A stretch of 64,000 bases of DNA from Sphingomonadales bacterium (GCA_016714795.1 JADKCA010000005.1:248001-312000), one strand, 5' to 3'; counted from the stretch's first letter, positions 1 to 8,314 are shown. Numbers and translations: made by a program. The notes: generated by a model from the sequence alone, not told the origin.

Positions 1-1488
1 ACCGTTGCGCTGCGCCTGATCAATTTCCAGCCGCGCCGCGTCGAGCGCTTCTTTCAGCTTGGCCTCGCCCGCAATCTTGTCTTTCTCACCCTGCCAGCGC
101 GTGGTGAGTTCAGCCGATTGCTGCTCCATATTGGCGAGATCATCTTCGAGCGACGCCAGCCGGTCCTTGGAGGCCTGATCACTCTCCTTCTTCAGAGCCT
201 CGCGCTCGATCTTGAGCTGGATGATCTTGCGGTCCAGCGTTTCAATCTCTTCGGGCTTGCTCTCCACCTCCATGCGCAGGCGAGAGGCGGCCTCGTCCAT
301 CAGGTCGATGGCCTTGTCCGGCAGGAAGCGGTCCGCAATGTAGCGGTTGGAAAGGGTCGCGGCGGAAACCAGCGCGCCATCGGTGATGCGCACGCCATGA
401 TGCAGCTCATATTTTTCCTTCAGCCCGCGCAGGATGGAAATGGTGTCCTCCACCGTCGGCTCGCCCACGAAAACGGGCTGGAAGCGCCGCTGGAGCGCTG
501 CGTCCTTTTCAACATGCTTCTGATATTCGTCGAGCGTGGTGGCCCCGATGCAGTGGAGTTCGCCGCGCGCGAGCGCAGGCTTCAGCAGATTGCCCGCATC
601 CATCGCGCCTTCGGATTTGCCCGCGCCGATCAGCGTGTGCATCTCGTCGATGAACAGGATGATATGGCCTTCCGCGCCCTTCACTTCGTCGAGCACGCCT
701 TTCAGCCGCTCCTCGAATTCGCCGCGATATTTGGCCCCTGCAATCAGGCTGCCCATGTCGAGCGACATCAGCGCCCGATCCTTCAGCGTATCGGGCACGT
801 CGCCATTGGCGATGCGCAGCGCCAGCCCTTCGGCAATGGCGGTCTTGCCGACGCCGGGTTCACCGATCAGCACCGGGTTGTTCTTGGTGCGCCGGGCGAG
901 AATCTGGATGGTACGGCGGATTTCCTCATCGCGCCCGATGACGGGATCAAGCTTGCCGTCTCGTGCGGCCTGAGTGAGGTCGCGCGCGAATTTCTTGAGC
1001 GCGTCATAGCGATCTTCGGCGGATTGCGTGTCGGCGGTGCGGCCCCCACGCAGGCTGTTGATTGCCGCGTTGAGCGCCTCGGCGCGCAGGCCCGCAGCCG
1101 CCAGCGCCTTGCCCGCGGCCGTGGTGGAGGCAAGCGTGAGCGCCAGCAGCAGCCGCTCCACGGTGACATAGGAGTCCCCCGCTTTCTGCGCGACCTGTTC
1201 CGCTGCATCGAGCACGCGCACCAGATCATTGTCGATGCCGGGCGTTTGCTGCGCGCCAGAGCCGGAGACGGCGGGAATCTTGGCGAGCGCGGCGTCCGTC
1301 TCGCGCAGCGCGGTCGCCGCATCGCCGCCCGCTGCCTTGATCAGGCCGGAGCACATGCCCTCGCTATCTTCCAGCAGGGCCTTGAGCATATGTTCGGGCG
1401 AAATCCGCTGATGGTTCATGCGGATCGAAACGGTTTGCGCGGACTGGAGGAAACCCTTCGCGCGGTCAGTGAATTTTTCGAGGTTCAT
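1..1488 (-). CDS. clpB: ATP-dependent disaggregase ClpB, N-terminal 496 residues (runs off the window)
   Basis: This is the AAA+ Hsp100 chaperone that, with DnaK, resolubilises aggregated proteins in the cytoplasm. The gene starts at 1488 and is cut by the window edge, so about 496 of the usual roughly 860 residues are present. Visible are the N-terminal Clp repeat domain (starting MNLEKFTDRAKGFLQSAQT), the first Walker A GEPGVGKT near residues 208-215, a Walker B with FIDE, and the beginning of the coiled-coil middle domain (NMEQQSAELTTRWQGEK). The second nucleotide-binding domain lies outside. It is transcribed away from thpR, and a sigma-32-like promoter may lie in the 72-bp gap between them. 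Identification is very secure. Confidence 0.96.
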   Translation of the reverse strand, partial: MNLEKFTDRAKGFLQSAQTVSIRMNHQRISPEHMLKALLEDSEGMCSGLIKAAGGDAATALRETDAALAKIPAVSGSGAQQTPGIDNDLVRVLDAAEQVAQKAGDSYVTVERLLLALTLASTTAAGKALAAAGLRAEALNAAINSLRGGRTADTQSAEDRYDALKKFARDLTQAARDGKLDPVIGRDEEIRRTIQILARRTKNNPVLIGEPGVGKTAIAEGLALRIANGDVPDTLKDRALMSLDMGSLIAGAKYRGEFEERLKGVLDEVKGAEGHIILFIDEMHTLIGAGKSEGAMDAGNLLKPALARGELHCIGATTLDEYQKHVEKDAALQRRFQPVFVGEPTVEDTISILRGLKEKYELHHGVRITDGALVSAATLSNRYIADRFLPDKAIDLMDEAASRLRMEVESKPEEIETLDRKIIQLKIEREALKKESDQASKDRLASLEDDLANMEQQSAELTTRWQGEKDKIAGEAKLKEALDAARLEIDQAQRNG

Positions 1489-1514
1489 AAGGACAAATCC
1501 CCTTTCACCCGTTG

Positions 1515-1545
1515 ATGTAGTGTTGCATAATCGCAACACAAGGGG
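1515..1545 (-). promoter_or_regulatory. Divergent clpB/thpR intergenic region: palindrome and weak heat-shock-type promoter
   Basis: The gap holds a perfect inverted repeat, TGTTGC-N6-GCAACA (1521-1538). On the minus strand CCCCTTGTG (1545-1537) and CACTACAT (1522-1515) are separated so that CTTG-N17 resembles an alphaproteobacterial sigma-32 promoter for clpB, although the -10 match is imperfect. On the plus strand CATAAT inside the palindrome could be a -10 for thpR. This is inference from spacing and motif only. Confidence 0.35.
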
Positions 1546-1560
1546 CAGGAGTTGCAAATC

Positions 1561-2106
1561 ATGTCGCACCGTCTTTTCGTTGCCCTGCGTCCGCCCGAAG
1601 CCATCCGTCAGGCGCTTGCGCTCAGCCAGAGCGGAATCCCCGGTGCGCGCTGGCAAGTGGATGCGCAGCTTCACATCACATTGCGCTTCATCGGCGATGT
1701 TGACAGCCGTCAGGCAGAGGATGTGGTGACGGCGCTGTCTGCCATCCATGCGCCAAAGCTGGCACTGCGCCTGTCTGGCGTGGGGCATTTCGGCAAGGGA
1801 GAGCGGATCAACGCGCTCTGGGCCGTGGTGGAGCCGCAAGACGGCATCGCCGCCCTGCATCGCAAGCTGGATCGCGCGCTGGTGGCGGTTGGTATCGCAC
1901 CCGATCCGCGCGCCTATCTGCCGCACCTCACGCTGGCCCGCTTTGCCGCGAGCACACGCGCCAGTGTGGCGACAGGCTGGCTGGCAGACCATGCCGGATT
2001 GGGTTCGCCGCTGTTCGAATTGAGTGAATTCATCCTCTATGAAAGCCGGATGGGGCGGCATGGATCGGATTATCATGCCGTGGAGCGGTGGCCGCTGGGC
2101 GCCTGA
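1561..2106 (+). CDS. thpR: RNA 2',3'-cyclic phosphodiesterase (2'-5' RNA ligase family)
   Basis: A 181-residue protein of the 2H phosphoesterase superfamily, which opens 2',3'-cyclic phosphates on RNA to 2'-phosphomonoesters and can join tRNA halves in vitro. Both catalytic tetrapeptides are present: HITL in HITLRFIGD (about residue 38) and HLTL in HLTLARF (about residue 122). Length is normal for the family. ATG 1561 is chosen because AGGAG lies nine bases upstream; an in-frame TTG at 1552 would add three residues but would overlap the ribosome site. It diverges from clpB. The cellular role of the family remains poorly defined. Confidence 0.92.
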   Translation: MSHRLFVALRPPEAIRQALALSQSGIPGARWQVDAQLHITLRFIGDVDSRQAEDVVTALSAIHAPKLALRLSGVGHFGKGERINALWAVVEPQDGIAALHRKLDRALVAVGIAPDPRAYLPHLTLARFAASTRASVATGWLADHAGLGSPLFELSEFILYESRMGRHGSDYHAVERWPLGA

Positions 2107-2269
2107 TCCACCCCCACCCCCATTCCCTCACGCAAGCGGGGAGGGCAATTGCGCCAACCCACGGAAACGCCTCATTTTCCTCTCCAGCCCACCATGAACC
2201 GACTCCCCGTTGCGACGAACCGAGTCGTTAACCAGCGATTTACCCTCTTGCGTCCGCTGTGGATTGAGG

Positions 2270-2315
2270 CACTATAGATAGTGGGTCACATGGGGGTGCT
2301 ACTCAACAGCTAGTG
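2270..2315 (+). promoter_or_regulatory. Candidate tandem NrdR boxes upstream of nrdA
   Basis: CACTATAGATAGTG (2270-2283) is a near-perfect palindrome resembling the NrdR box. A second, weaker copy (CTCAACAGCTAGTG, 2302-2315) matches it at 10 of 14 positions with a shift of 32 bases, about three helical turns. Paired boxes with roughly 31-32 bp spacing are the known arrangement for NrdR, the ATP-cone repressor of ribonucleotide reductase genes. The boxes lie about 160-200 bp before the nrdA start. No nrdR gene is in the window. Confidence 0.6.
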
Positions 2316-2358
2316 AATTGCAGTCGGTGTGCGGAAGCGCCCACAGGGCTGATTCTGG

Positions 2359-2367
2359 TGTGGATAA
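2359..2367 (-). promoter_or_regulatory. DnaA box upstream of nrdA
   Basis: TGTGGATAA is the exact reverse complement of the high-affinity DnaA box TTATCCACA. It lies between the NrdR-like boxes and the nrdA start. In Escherichia coli nrdAB is controlled by DnaA boxes in the same kind of position, so replication-coupled control is plausible here, but a single 9-mer can occur by chance. Confidence 0.45.
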
Positions 2368-2438
2368 CGGGGAAAAGAACGAGATTGCAGCCCCGGCCAC
2401 GCGCACAGCTGCTAGGAAGGCCGTGCGACGCGGTTGTT

Positions 2439-2453
2439 GAACGTAACAGGAAC
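2439..2453. promoter_or_regulatory. Candidate LexA (SOS) box 18 bp before nrdA
   Basis: GAAC-N7-GAAC (GAAC at 2439-2442 and 2450-2453) is an exact match, on the opposite strand, to the alphaproteobacterial LexA operator GTTC-N7-GTTC. Its position directly before the nrdA start codon would let LexA block transcription or its elongation. The eight fixed bases mean that one or two chance matches are expected in a 64 kb window. Confidence 0.4.
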
Positions 2454-2471
2454 ATGGGGTAGGGTTTGGGT

Positions 2472-4352
2472 ATGGACTTTCGGGAATCGCAGAGCATGGA
2501 CAGCATCACAACCGCCGAAGACGGCGCTTCTTCAGTCATGGCGTCCGATTCGGTGCAGCCGAAGCGATTCACGCTGACGCTTGATCCGGCGCGTGATTCG
2601 CGGCTGACCGAGTTTGGCAAGGAAACGCTCAAGGACCGCTATCTGCTGCCGGGTGAATCCTATCAGGATCTGTTTGCCCGCGTGGCCTGTGCCTATGCCG
2701 ATGATGCCGAACACGCCCAGCGCCTCTATGACTATATTTCCAAGCTGTGGTTCATGCCGGCCACGCCGGTTCTCTCCAATGGTGGCACGGGGCGCGGCTT
2801 GCCGATCAGCTGCTACCTCAACTCGGTGGATGACAGCCTGGAAGGCATCGTCAACACCTGGAACGAGAATGTCTGGCTCGCCTCCAAGGGCGGCGGCATC
2901 GGCACCTATTGGGGCAGCGTACGCGGCATTGGCGAGCCGGTGGGCCTGAATGGCAAGACCAGCGGTATCATCCCCTTCGTGCGCGTGATGGACAGCCTCA
3001 CGCTCGCCATTTCGCAAGGCTCGCTGCGGCGCGGGTCTGCCGCCTGCTATCTCGACATCGACCATCCGGAGATTGAGGAATTCCTCGAAATCCGCAAACC
3101 CTCGGGCGATTTCAACCGCAAGGCGCTCAACCTGCACCATGGCGTGCTGCTGACCGACGCGTTCATGGAAGCGGTGCGCGATGGCAGCGAATGGACGCTC
3201 AAAAGCCCCAAGGATGGCAGCGTGCGCGCCACGGTGGATGCCCGCTCGCTCTTCCAGAAGCTGGTGGAAACCCGGCTGGCGACCGGAGAGCCCTACATCA
3301 TCTTCATCGATCATGTGAACAAGGCGATGCCCAAGCATCACCGCGAACTGGGCCTGAAGGTCACCACCTCCAACCTGTGTTCCGAAATCACATTGCCCAC
3401 GGGTCGCGATCATCTGGGCAATGACCGCACGGCGGTGTGCTGCCTCTCTTCGCTCAATCTGGAAACATGGGATGAGTGGAACGGAGACAAGCAGTTCATC
3501 GAGGATGTGATGCGCTTCCTCGACAATGTGCTGACCGATTATATCGACCGCGCCCCGCCCGAAATGGCCCGCGCCAAATATTCGGCCACGCGTGAACGCT
3601 CGGTCGGGCTCGGCATCATGGGCTTCCACAGCTTCCTGCAGGCGCGGCTGATTCCGTTCGAAAGCGCGATGGCGAAATCGTGGAATTCCAAGATTTTCAA
3701 GCATCTCTCTTCGCGCGTGAACGAAGCCTCGATGCTGCTCGCAACCGAACGCGGCGCTTGCCCCGATGCCGAAGAACGCGGCGTGATGGAGCGGTTCAGC
3801 TGCAAGACCGCGATTGCCCCCACCGCTTCGATCAGCATCATCTGCGGTGGCACCAGCGCCTGCATCGAGCCGATCCCGGCGAACGTCTACACCCACAAGA
3901 CGCTGTCCGGCAGCTTTTCGATCCGCAATCCGCATCTGGAAAAGCTGCTGATCGAAAAGGCCAAGAACAGCGACACGATCTGGAATTCGATCCTTGAACA
4001 GGGCGGATCGGTGATGCACCTCGATTTCCTGACGCCGGAAGAAAAGGACGTGTTCAAGACCAGCTTCGAGATTGATCAGCGCTGGCTCGTCGAACTCGCG
4101 GCAGATCGCACGCCCTATATCGATCAGGCGCAGTCGCTGAACCTGTTCATCCCGGCCGATGTGGAGAAATGGGATCTGCTCATGCTCCACTTCCGGGCAT
4201 GGGAACTGGGCACCAAATCGCTTTATTATCTCCGCTCGAAGAGCATCCAGCGCGCAGGCTTTGCCGGCGGCGTAGAGGCGGACAATACGGCAGAAGCGCC
4301 CAAGTTCGAGCTGGAAACCACCAATTATGACGAGTGTCTGGCTTGTCAGTGA
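2472..4352 (+). CDS. nrdA: Class Ia ribonucleoside-diphosphate reductase, alpha subunit
   Basis: Catalytic subunit that reduces ribonucleoside diphosphates to deoxyribonucleotides together with NrdB. The 626-residue product has the substrate-reducing cysteine in PISCYLN (C114), the thiyl-radical cysteine in SNLCSEITLPTG (C303), the GTSACIEPIPANVY loop, and the C-terminal redox pair in DECLACQ (C622, C625). The N-terminal ATP-cone typical of the E. coli enzyme (761 residues) is absent, so overall activity control by ATP/dATP must be reduced or lie elsewhere. ATG 2472 is preferred; ATG 2496 is also in frame, and neither has a strong ribosome site. Downstream come two small genes and then nrdB. 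Confidence 0.95.
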   Translation: MDFRESQSMDSITTAEDGASSVMASDSVQPKRFTLTLDPARDSRLTEFGKETLKDRYLLPGESYQDLFARVACAYADDAEHAQRLYDYISKLWFMPATPVLSNGGTGRGLPISCYLNSVDDSLEGIVNTWNENVWLASKGGGIGTYWGSVRGIGEPVGLNGKTSGIIPFVRVMDSLTLAISQGSLRRGSAACYLDIDHPEIEEFLEIRKPSGDFNRKALNLHHGVLLTDAFMEAVRDGSEWTLKSPKDGSVRATVDARSLFQKLVETRLATGEPYIIFIDHVNKAMPKHHRELGLKVTTSNLCSEITLPTGRDHLGNDRTAVCCLSSLNLETWDEWNGDKQFIEDVMRFLDNVLTDYIDRAPPEMARAKYSATRERSVGLGIMGFHSFLQARLIPFESAMAKSWNSKIFKHLSSRVNEASMLLATERGACPDAEERGVMERFSCKTAIAPTASISIICGGTSACIEPIPANVYTHKTLSGSFSIRNPHLEKLLIEKAKNSDTIWNSILEQGGSVMHLDFLTPEEKDVFKTSFEIDQRWLVELAADRTPYIDQAQSLNLFIPADVEKWDLLMLHFRAWELGTKSLYYLRSKSIQRAGFAGGVEADNTAEAPKFELETTNYDECLACQ

Positions 4353-4361
4353 GGGGATGCA

Positions 4362-4655
4362 ATGGGCTGGCTATCAATTTTGGTCGCGCTAATTGCTGCA
4401 TATTTACATTGGGGACACTCTGGATTTTCCATGTGGACGTCACTTTTATTTGGGGTTCTGGCATTTTGGTCGTGGGGTGTAATGCATAATTTTGCCATGC
4501 AAGCTGCGAGAAAGCGGGACGATTTTGCAGGGGGATTTTATGATATTCAAGATTCTGAGTTGGAATCGGTCCCCAATTGGATTGCTCTTGTAAATTTCTT
4601 TGCAGCGATTGGTTGTCTTGGAATGCTTATTGTCGGTCTATGGAGATTGTTTTGA
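4362..4655 (+). CDS. Small hydrophobic membrane protein, unknown
   Basis: A 97-residue protein lying between nrdA and nrdB, nine bases after the nrdA stop, with GAGGGG as a possible ribosome site. Three hydrophobic segments are visible, near residues 4-18, 24-42 and 73-96, with a charged stretch (ARKRDDF) between the second and third. The bases are clearly more AT-rich than the neighbours, suggesting recent acquisition. No family is recognised. It overlaps the next gene by 16 bp, so the two probably arrived or are expressed together. Confidence 0.6.
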   Translation: MGWLSILVALIAAYLHWGHSGFSMWTSLLFGVLAFWSWGVMHNFAMQAARKRDDFAGGFYDIQDSELESVPNWIALVNFFAAIGCLGMLIVGLWRLF

Positions 4656-5008
4656 AGCGCCTTGCCCTTCCGGCGGGAACGGTAGCGCGTTCGCGCCGGT
4701 TGCGGCGTGAAATGACCCGGCAGGAGCGGTCGTTCTGGCGTGCGATCAGGGAAGCGTTCCCTGAGGTACATTTTCGTAAGCAGGTGCCGCTTGGGTCATA
4801 TCATGCGGATTTCGCCTGCCACAAGGCGCGGTTGGTGATAGAATTGGATGGTGGTCAACATGCCAGACCAGAGGCGGAAAAGCATGATGAAATCCGGTCC
4901 CGTTTCCTTGAAAGCCAAGGGTATCGGGTGATTCGCTTCTGGAACAATGATGTTGATAACAATCTGGAAGGGGTGCTCTCTGTCGTGGCGCAGGAACTTT
5001 CCGCGTGA
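4640..5008 (+). CDS. DUF559 (Vsr-like fold) endonuclease-related protein
   Basis: A 122-residue protein with the typical DUF559 layout: a basic N-terminal region (SRRLRREMTRQERSFW), then FRKQVPLGSYHADFAC, LVIELDGGQH, and a C-terminal RVIRFWNNDV. DUF559 proteins share the fold of very-short-patch repair endonucleases; D in HADF and E/D in IELDGGQH are the likely metal ligands. The biological role is not established. ATG 4640 lies within the end of the preceding small gene; TTG 4652 is an alternative. The gene sits between nrdA and nrdB and is followed by a large inverted repeat. Confidence 0.8.
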   Translation: MEIVLKRLALPAGTVARSRRLRREMTRQERSFWRAIREAFPEVHFRKQVPLGSYHADFACHKARLVIELDGGQHARPEAEKHDEIRSRFLESQGYRVIRFWNNDVDNNLEGVLSVVAQELSA

Positions 5009-5029
5009 ACTTGGAGTACGCGAATCTCC

Positions 5030-5180
5030 CTCCCCCTTGTGGGGAGGGCCGGGGTGGGGGCCAGCCGCGTCTGCGGCTGAACAGACTCGTTTCCCAGTCC
5101 GGTATTTTTGAGTCTTCTGCGCCGCAGACGCGGCGCGCCCCCCACCTTAATCCTCCCCCACTTTGGGGGGAGGAGTGCTC
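5030..5180. repeat. Large intergenic inverted repeat before nrdB
   Basis: Two long arms face each other: a G/C-rich block ending in GCCGCGTCTGCGGC (about 5030-5083) and its imperfect complement beginning GCCGCAGACGCGGC (about 5120-5175), each also carrying an internal CTCCCCC...GGGGGAG-type hairpin. The right arm reaches the nrdB ribosome site (GGAG 5181-5184). Elements of this style recur throughout the window and are common in sphingomonad genomes. Confidence 0.75.
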
Positions 5181-5191
5181 GGAGTAACCCC

Positions 5192-6250
5192 ATGTCCCTC
5201 ACCGAAGCCCGCAAAACCTACAAGCCCTTTGAATATCCGTGGGCCTATGATTTCTGGAAGCGCCAGCAGCAGGTGCACTGGATGCCGGAGGAAGTGCCGC
5301 TGGGCGAGGATTGCCGTGATTGGGCGCAGAAGCTCACCGATCATGAGCGCAACCTGCTCACGCAGATTTTCCGCTTCTTCACGCAGGCGGACGTCGAGGT
5401 GCAGGATTGCTACCATGAGAAATATGGCCGCGTCTTCAAGCCCACCGAGGTGAAGATGATGCTGGCCGCCTTCTCCAACATGGAGACGATCCACATCGCG
5501 GCCTATTCGCACCTGCTCGACACCATCGGCATGCCCGAAAGCGAGTATGGCATGTTCCTTCAATATAAGGAAATGAAGGACAAGCACGATTATCTGGGCA
5601 CGTTCGGGGTGGATACCGATGAGGATATCGCCCGCACGCTCGCCATGTTCGGCGGCTTCACCGAAGGGCTGCAACTCTTTGCCTCTTTCGCGATGCTGAT
5701 GAACTTCCCGCGCTTCAACAAGATGAAGGGCATGGGCCAGATCGTGACGTGGAGCGTGCGCGACGAAAGCCTGCACTGCGAAGGCATCACCCGGCTGTTC
5801 CACGCCTTTGTGAAGGAACGCAATTGCCTCACCAAGGCGGTGAAGGAAGACATTATCGATTGCTGCCAGAAGACCGTGCGGCTGGAAGACGCCTTCATCG
5901 ATCTCGCCTTCGAAGCGGGTCCGGTGCCGGGCATGACCGCGAAGGAAATCAAGAAATATATCCGCTACATCGCCGATTGGCGGCTGGGCCAGCTCGGCTT
6001 CCAGCCGGTCTACATGATCGATGATCACCCCCTCCCCTGGCTCGCCCCGCTGCTCAACGGCGTGGAGCACGCCAACTTCTTCGAAACCCGCGCCACCGAA
6101 TATTCCAAAGCCGCCACACGCGGCAACTGGAACGAAGTCTGGGACGCGTTCGACAGCCGCAAAAACGCCAAAGCCTCGAATGACGGCGCGATGGAGGCCG
6201 TGGAGGAAGAGGTAGACATGTTTGAACGGGCCGGGGTGGCTGCGGAGTAG
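5192..6250 (+). CDS. nrdB: Class Ia ribonucleoside-diphosphate reductase, beta (radical) subunit
   Basis: A 352-residue ferritin-like protein that holds the diiron centre and tyrosyl radical and passes the radical to NrdA. Candidate metal ligands are D67 (TQADVEVQ), E98 and H101 (NMETIH), a glutamate in FTEGLQLFASF, and the ExxH of RDESLHCEG. Y105 follows in HIAAY at the spacing of the E. coli radical tyrosine Y122, so this is a tyrosyl-radical class Ia enzyme rather than a radical-less or Mn/Fe type. ATG 5192 follows GGAG by seven bases; an in-frame upstream start would read through the repeat and is rejected. Confidence 0.95.
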   Translation: MSLTEARKTYKPFEYPWAYDFWKRQQQVHWMPEEVPLGEDCRDWAQKLTDHERNLLTQIFRFFTQADVEVQDCYHEKYGRVFKPTEVKMMLAAFSNMETIHIAAYSHLLDTIGMPESEYGMFLQYKEMKDKHDYLGTFGVDTDEDIARTLAMFGGFTEGLQLFASFAMLMNFPRFNKMKGMGQIVTWSVRDESLHCEGITRLFHAFVKERNCLTKAVKEDIIDCCQKTVRLEDAFIDLAFEAGPVPGMTAKEIKKYIRYIADWRLGQLGFQPVYMIDDHPLPWLAPLLNGVEHANFFETRATEYSKAATRGNWNEVWDAFDSRKNAKASNDGAMEAVEEEVDMFERAGVAAE

Positions 6251-6261
6251 TACCGCGCACA

Positions 6262-6280
6262 GCCAGTCCGGGGGACTGGC
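6262..6280. repeat. Hairpin after nrdB
   Basis: GCCAGTCC and GGACTGGC form a perfect 8-bp stem around a three-base GGG loop, 12 bp after the nrdB stop. No T-run follows, so it is either a non-canonical terminator or an mRNA-stabilising hairpin. Confidence 0.45.
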
Positions 6281-6362
6281 GAGCACGGTGCTCAGTCCAA
6301 AATGGATGAATCGGCAATCGGAATGGGTTGACCGGAATATATCAAGAACATATGGTCCAACG

Positions 6363-7315
6363 ATGCAATCCATCGAATTCTGTGCAGGGCTAAAGGGCAG
6401 GCTTTGGGGCTGGAACAGGCTGGGTTTGATCATGCCGCGCTGGTTGAGATTGAACCTGACTATGCCAATACGCTGCGGCTCAATCGTCCGCATTGGGATG
6501 TGCATGCCGCAGACATGAACGGCTTTGATGGCCGCCCCTACAAGGGCATGGATTTGCTGGCTGGAGGGTTGCCCTGTCCTCCCTTTTCCATTGCCGGCAA
6601 GCAGTTGGGCGAAAAGGATGAGCGCAACCTGTTTCCTGCGGCTCTGCGTTTGATCGATGAGATCCGCCCTAAAGCCGTGATGATCGAGAATGTGCGCGGC
6701 TTCCTGTCTGCGGTGTTTGAGGATTACCGCCTGCATCTGAAAGAACAGCTGAAGAAACTGGGTTATCATGTGGATTGGCGCTTGCTCAACGCTTCTGACT
6801 TCGGGGTTCCACAATTGCGCCCGCGCGTGGTAATTGTGGCCTTGCGGCATGATCTGGTTGAGGCGTTCGACTGGCCCAAAGTCTTGCCGCACAACCCGCC
6901 CACTGTGGGGGAAACACTGGGCGACCTGATGGCCGCCAATGGCTGGCGCGGTGTAAAACGCTGGGTGGCTGAAGCCAATGACATTGCCCCCACCATTGTG
7001 GGGGGGTCCAAAAAACATGGCGGACCAGACCTTGGCCCCACCCGCGCGCGCAAAGCCTGGGCAACGATGGGTGTCGAGGGCAAGAGCCTGGCCGAAGCCG
7101 CGCCAGAGCGGGACTTTTTCGGCATGCCGCGCCTCACCGTGCGCATGGTGGCCCGGTTGCAGGGCTTTCCGGACCATTGGCAATTCCATGGCCGCAAGAC
7201 GACCGCCTATCGCCAAGTGGGCAATGCCTTTCCGCCGCCCGTTGCCAAGGCTGTGGCTCACAACATTCGGATGGCACTGGGTGTGAACCGCCTGTTCGCG
7301 GTAAAGGCTGCGTGA
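6363..7315 (+). pseudogene. C5-cytosine DNA methyltransferase of a NaeI-like system, frameshifted in motif I
   Basis: The product would methylate a cytosine in the restriction site. Motifs seen are PCPPFS (motif IV, with P for the usual Q), ENVRGF (motif VI), QLRPR (motif VIII) and the C-terminal RQVGNAFPPPVA (motif X). The natural start is ATG 6363 (MQSIEFCAG), but the frame is lost after TGTGCAGGG near 6385-6390: adding one base restores FCAGAKGQALGLEQAGF, the SAM-binding motif I. Without it only an in-frame TTG at 6404 could start, lacking motif I. The gene overlaps the endonuclease start by GTGA. Either a sequencing loss in a G run or a real inactivating mutation. Confidence 0.85.
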
Positions 7316-8199
7316 GCCTGTTTCCCGATAGCGGTTATCAACCCCTGTCAATCGACCATGTGGATCATGTGGCGCTTTCGGCTCTTGAAGCCGAGCTTTT
7401 GATGGCGGTCGGCGGACAAGCGGTTTTTGAAGAGAAATTGCGGTCCTTTTTCCGTTCGGCGATTGATGAAGTGATCGACACCGCGCGCACCGGGCGCTTC
7501 TTTTTCCGTGATCTGGAAAAGACCGAGAAGACCTATCTTGGCACAAAATTTGAAATCCTCCTGAGAGACTGGCTGCAAGTTCCCAAGGGCATTTTGCTCG
7601 ACCTGATGATTGGCGGACGAGAAGTTGACGTAAAATCTACAACCGGGGGCGGTTCGGGTTGGATGATCCCGCCCGAAGCCATAGACCAGTTTTGCATTCT
7701 CCTGCGCGTCAACGAAACAACGGCCAAATGTGCCTTCGGACTCGTTCGCGCGCGCCCTGCCTATTTGCGGAGCGGAAACAACCGGGACATGAAGACCAGC
7801 TTTTCCGCAGCTGGCACAAAAAACATCTGGTGGCTGGTTTCGGACTTTGAATATACCCCCAATTTCTGGACGCGCATCTCAGACGAAATCCGTCAGACAA
7901 TCATGAGCAGCGGCAAAGGCACCAAACGCCTTGCATCCCTCTTTGAACTCTGCGTCGGCATGCCCGTTTCGCGCGTGCAGGTTGCCGCAGTCGCGGCACA
8001 GGATGACTTCATGAAGCGACTGCGCAAAAACGGTGGAGCGAGGGATATATTGGCCCCGAAAGGTATTGCGCTGCTCTATTCCGAAACAGACAGGGATTTG
8101 ATCCGTCAGCTTGGACTGAAAGTCGGCTATCGCGAATTTATCTCCTTTCAGGCCAAATCTGCCGACGAGTTCTCTCTGTTGCAATCCAAACTGAGTTGA
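7312..8199 (+). CDS. NaeI-like type IIE restriction endonuclease
   Basis: A 295-residue protein resembling NaeI, the type IIE enzyme that cuts GCCGGC and needs a second site as allosteric effector. The N-terminal Endo domain has DLEKTEKTYLGTKFEI; E81, D97, D106 and K108 (REVDVKS) fall exactly 11 residues after the NaeI catalytic E70, D86, D95 and K97. L68 matches NaeI L43, the residue whose change to lysine gives topoisomerase activity. The C-terminal Topo-like domain includes AAQDDFMKRLRKNGGARDIL. GTG 7312 overlaps the methyltransferase stop, implying translational coupling. The recognition sequence GCCGGC is inference from similarity. Confidence 0.85.
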   Translation: MSLFPDSGYQPLSIDHVDHVALSALEAELLMAVGGQAVFEEKLRSFFRSAIDEVIDTARTGRFFFRDLEKTEKTYLGTKFEILLRDWLQVPKGILLDLMIGGREVDVKSTTGGGSGWMIPPEAIDQFCILLRVNETTAKCAFGLVRARPAYLRSGNNRDMKTSFSAAGTKNIWWLVSDFEYTPNFWTRISDEIRQTIMSSGKGTKRLASLFELCVGMPVSRVQVAAVAAQDDFMKRLRKNGGARDILAPKGIALLYSETDRDLIRQLGLKVGYREFISFQAKSADEFSLLQSKLS

Positions 8200-8314
8200 A
8201 CCTGCCGTTCAGGATGTCCGGTAAACTGAATTACCGTGACCGGCACAATAACCCCCCAATAATTCAAACCCGTCGCAACCCCCGCCCTTTGCCTCGCCCC
8301 CGGCCATCTTGTTT

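Larger units (their letters stand above)
2107..2471. other. 365-bp leader region between thpR and nrdA
   Basis: No gene is seen here. The stretch begins with a C-rich repeat remnant (about 2108-2150) and contains TTAACC at 2228-2233, the two NrdR-like boxes, the DnaA box and the LexA-type box annotated separately. The length fits a long, heavily regulated leader for the reductase operon. Confidence 0.6.

Noticed and set aside
118..1515. Long open frame on the plus strand opposite clpB
   Set aside because: It is the mirror of clpB in high-GC DNA; the minus-strand product is an unmistakable ClpB with Walker motifs.
2532..4190. 552-codon open frame antisense to nrdA
   Set aside because: GC-rich antisense frame with His/Arg-rich composition and no family features; nrdA is certain.
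5147..7546. 799-codon open frame antisense to nrdB and the restriction genes
   Set aside because: Runs across three real genes and an intergenic repeat; composition is that of a shadow frame.
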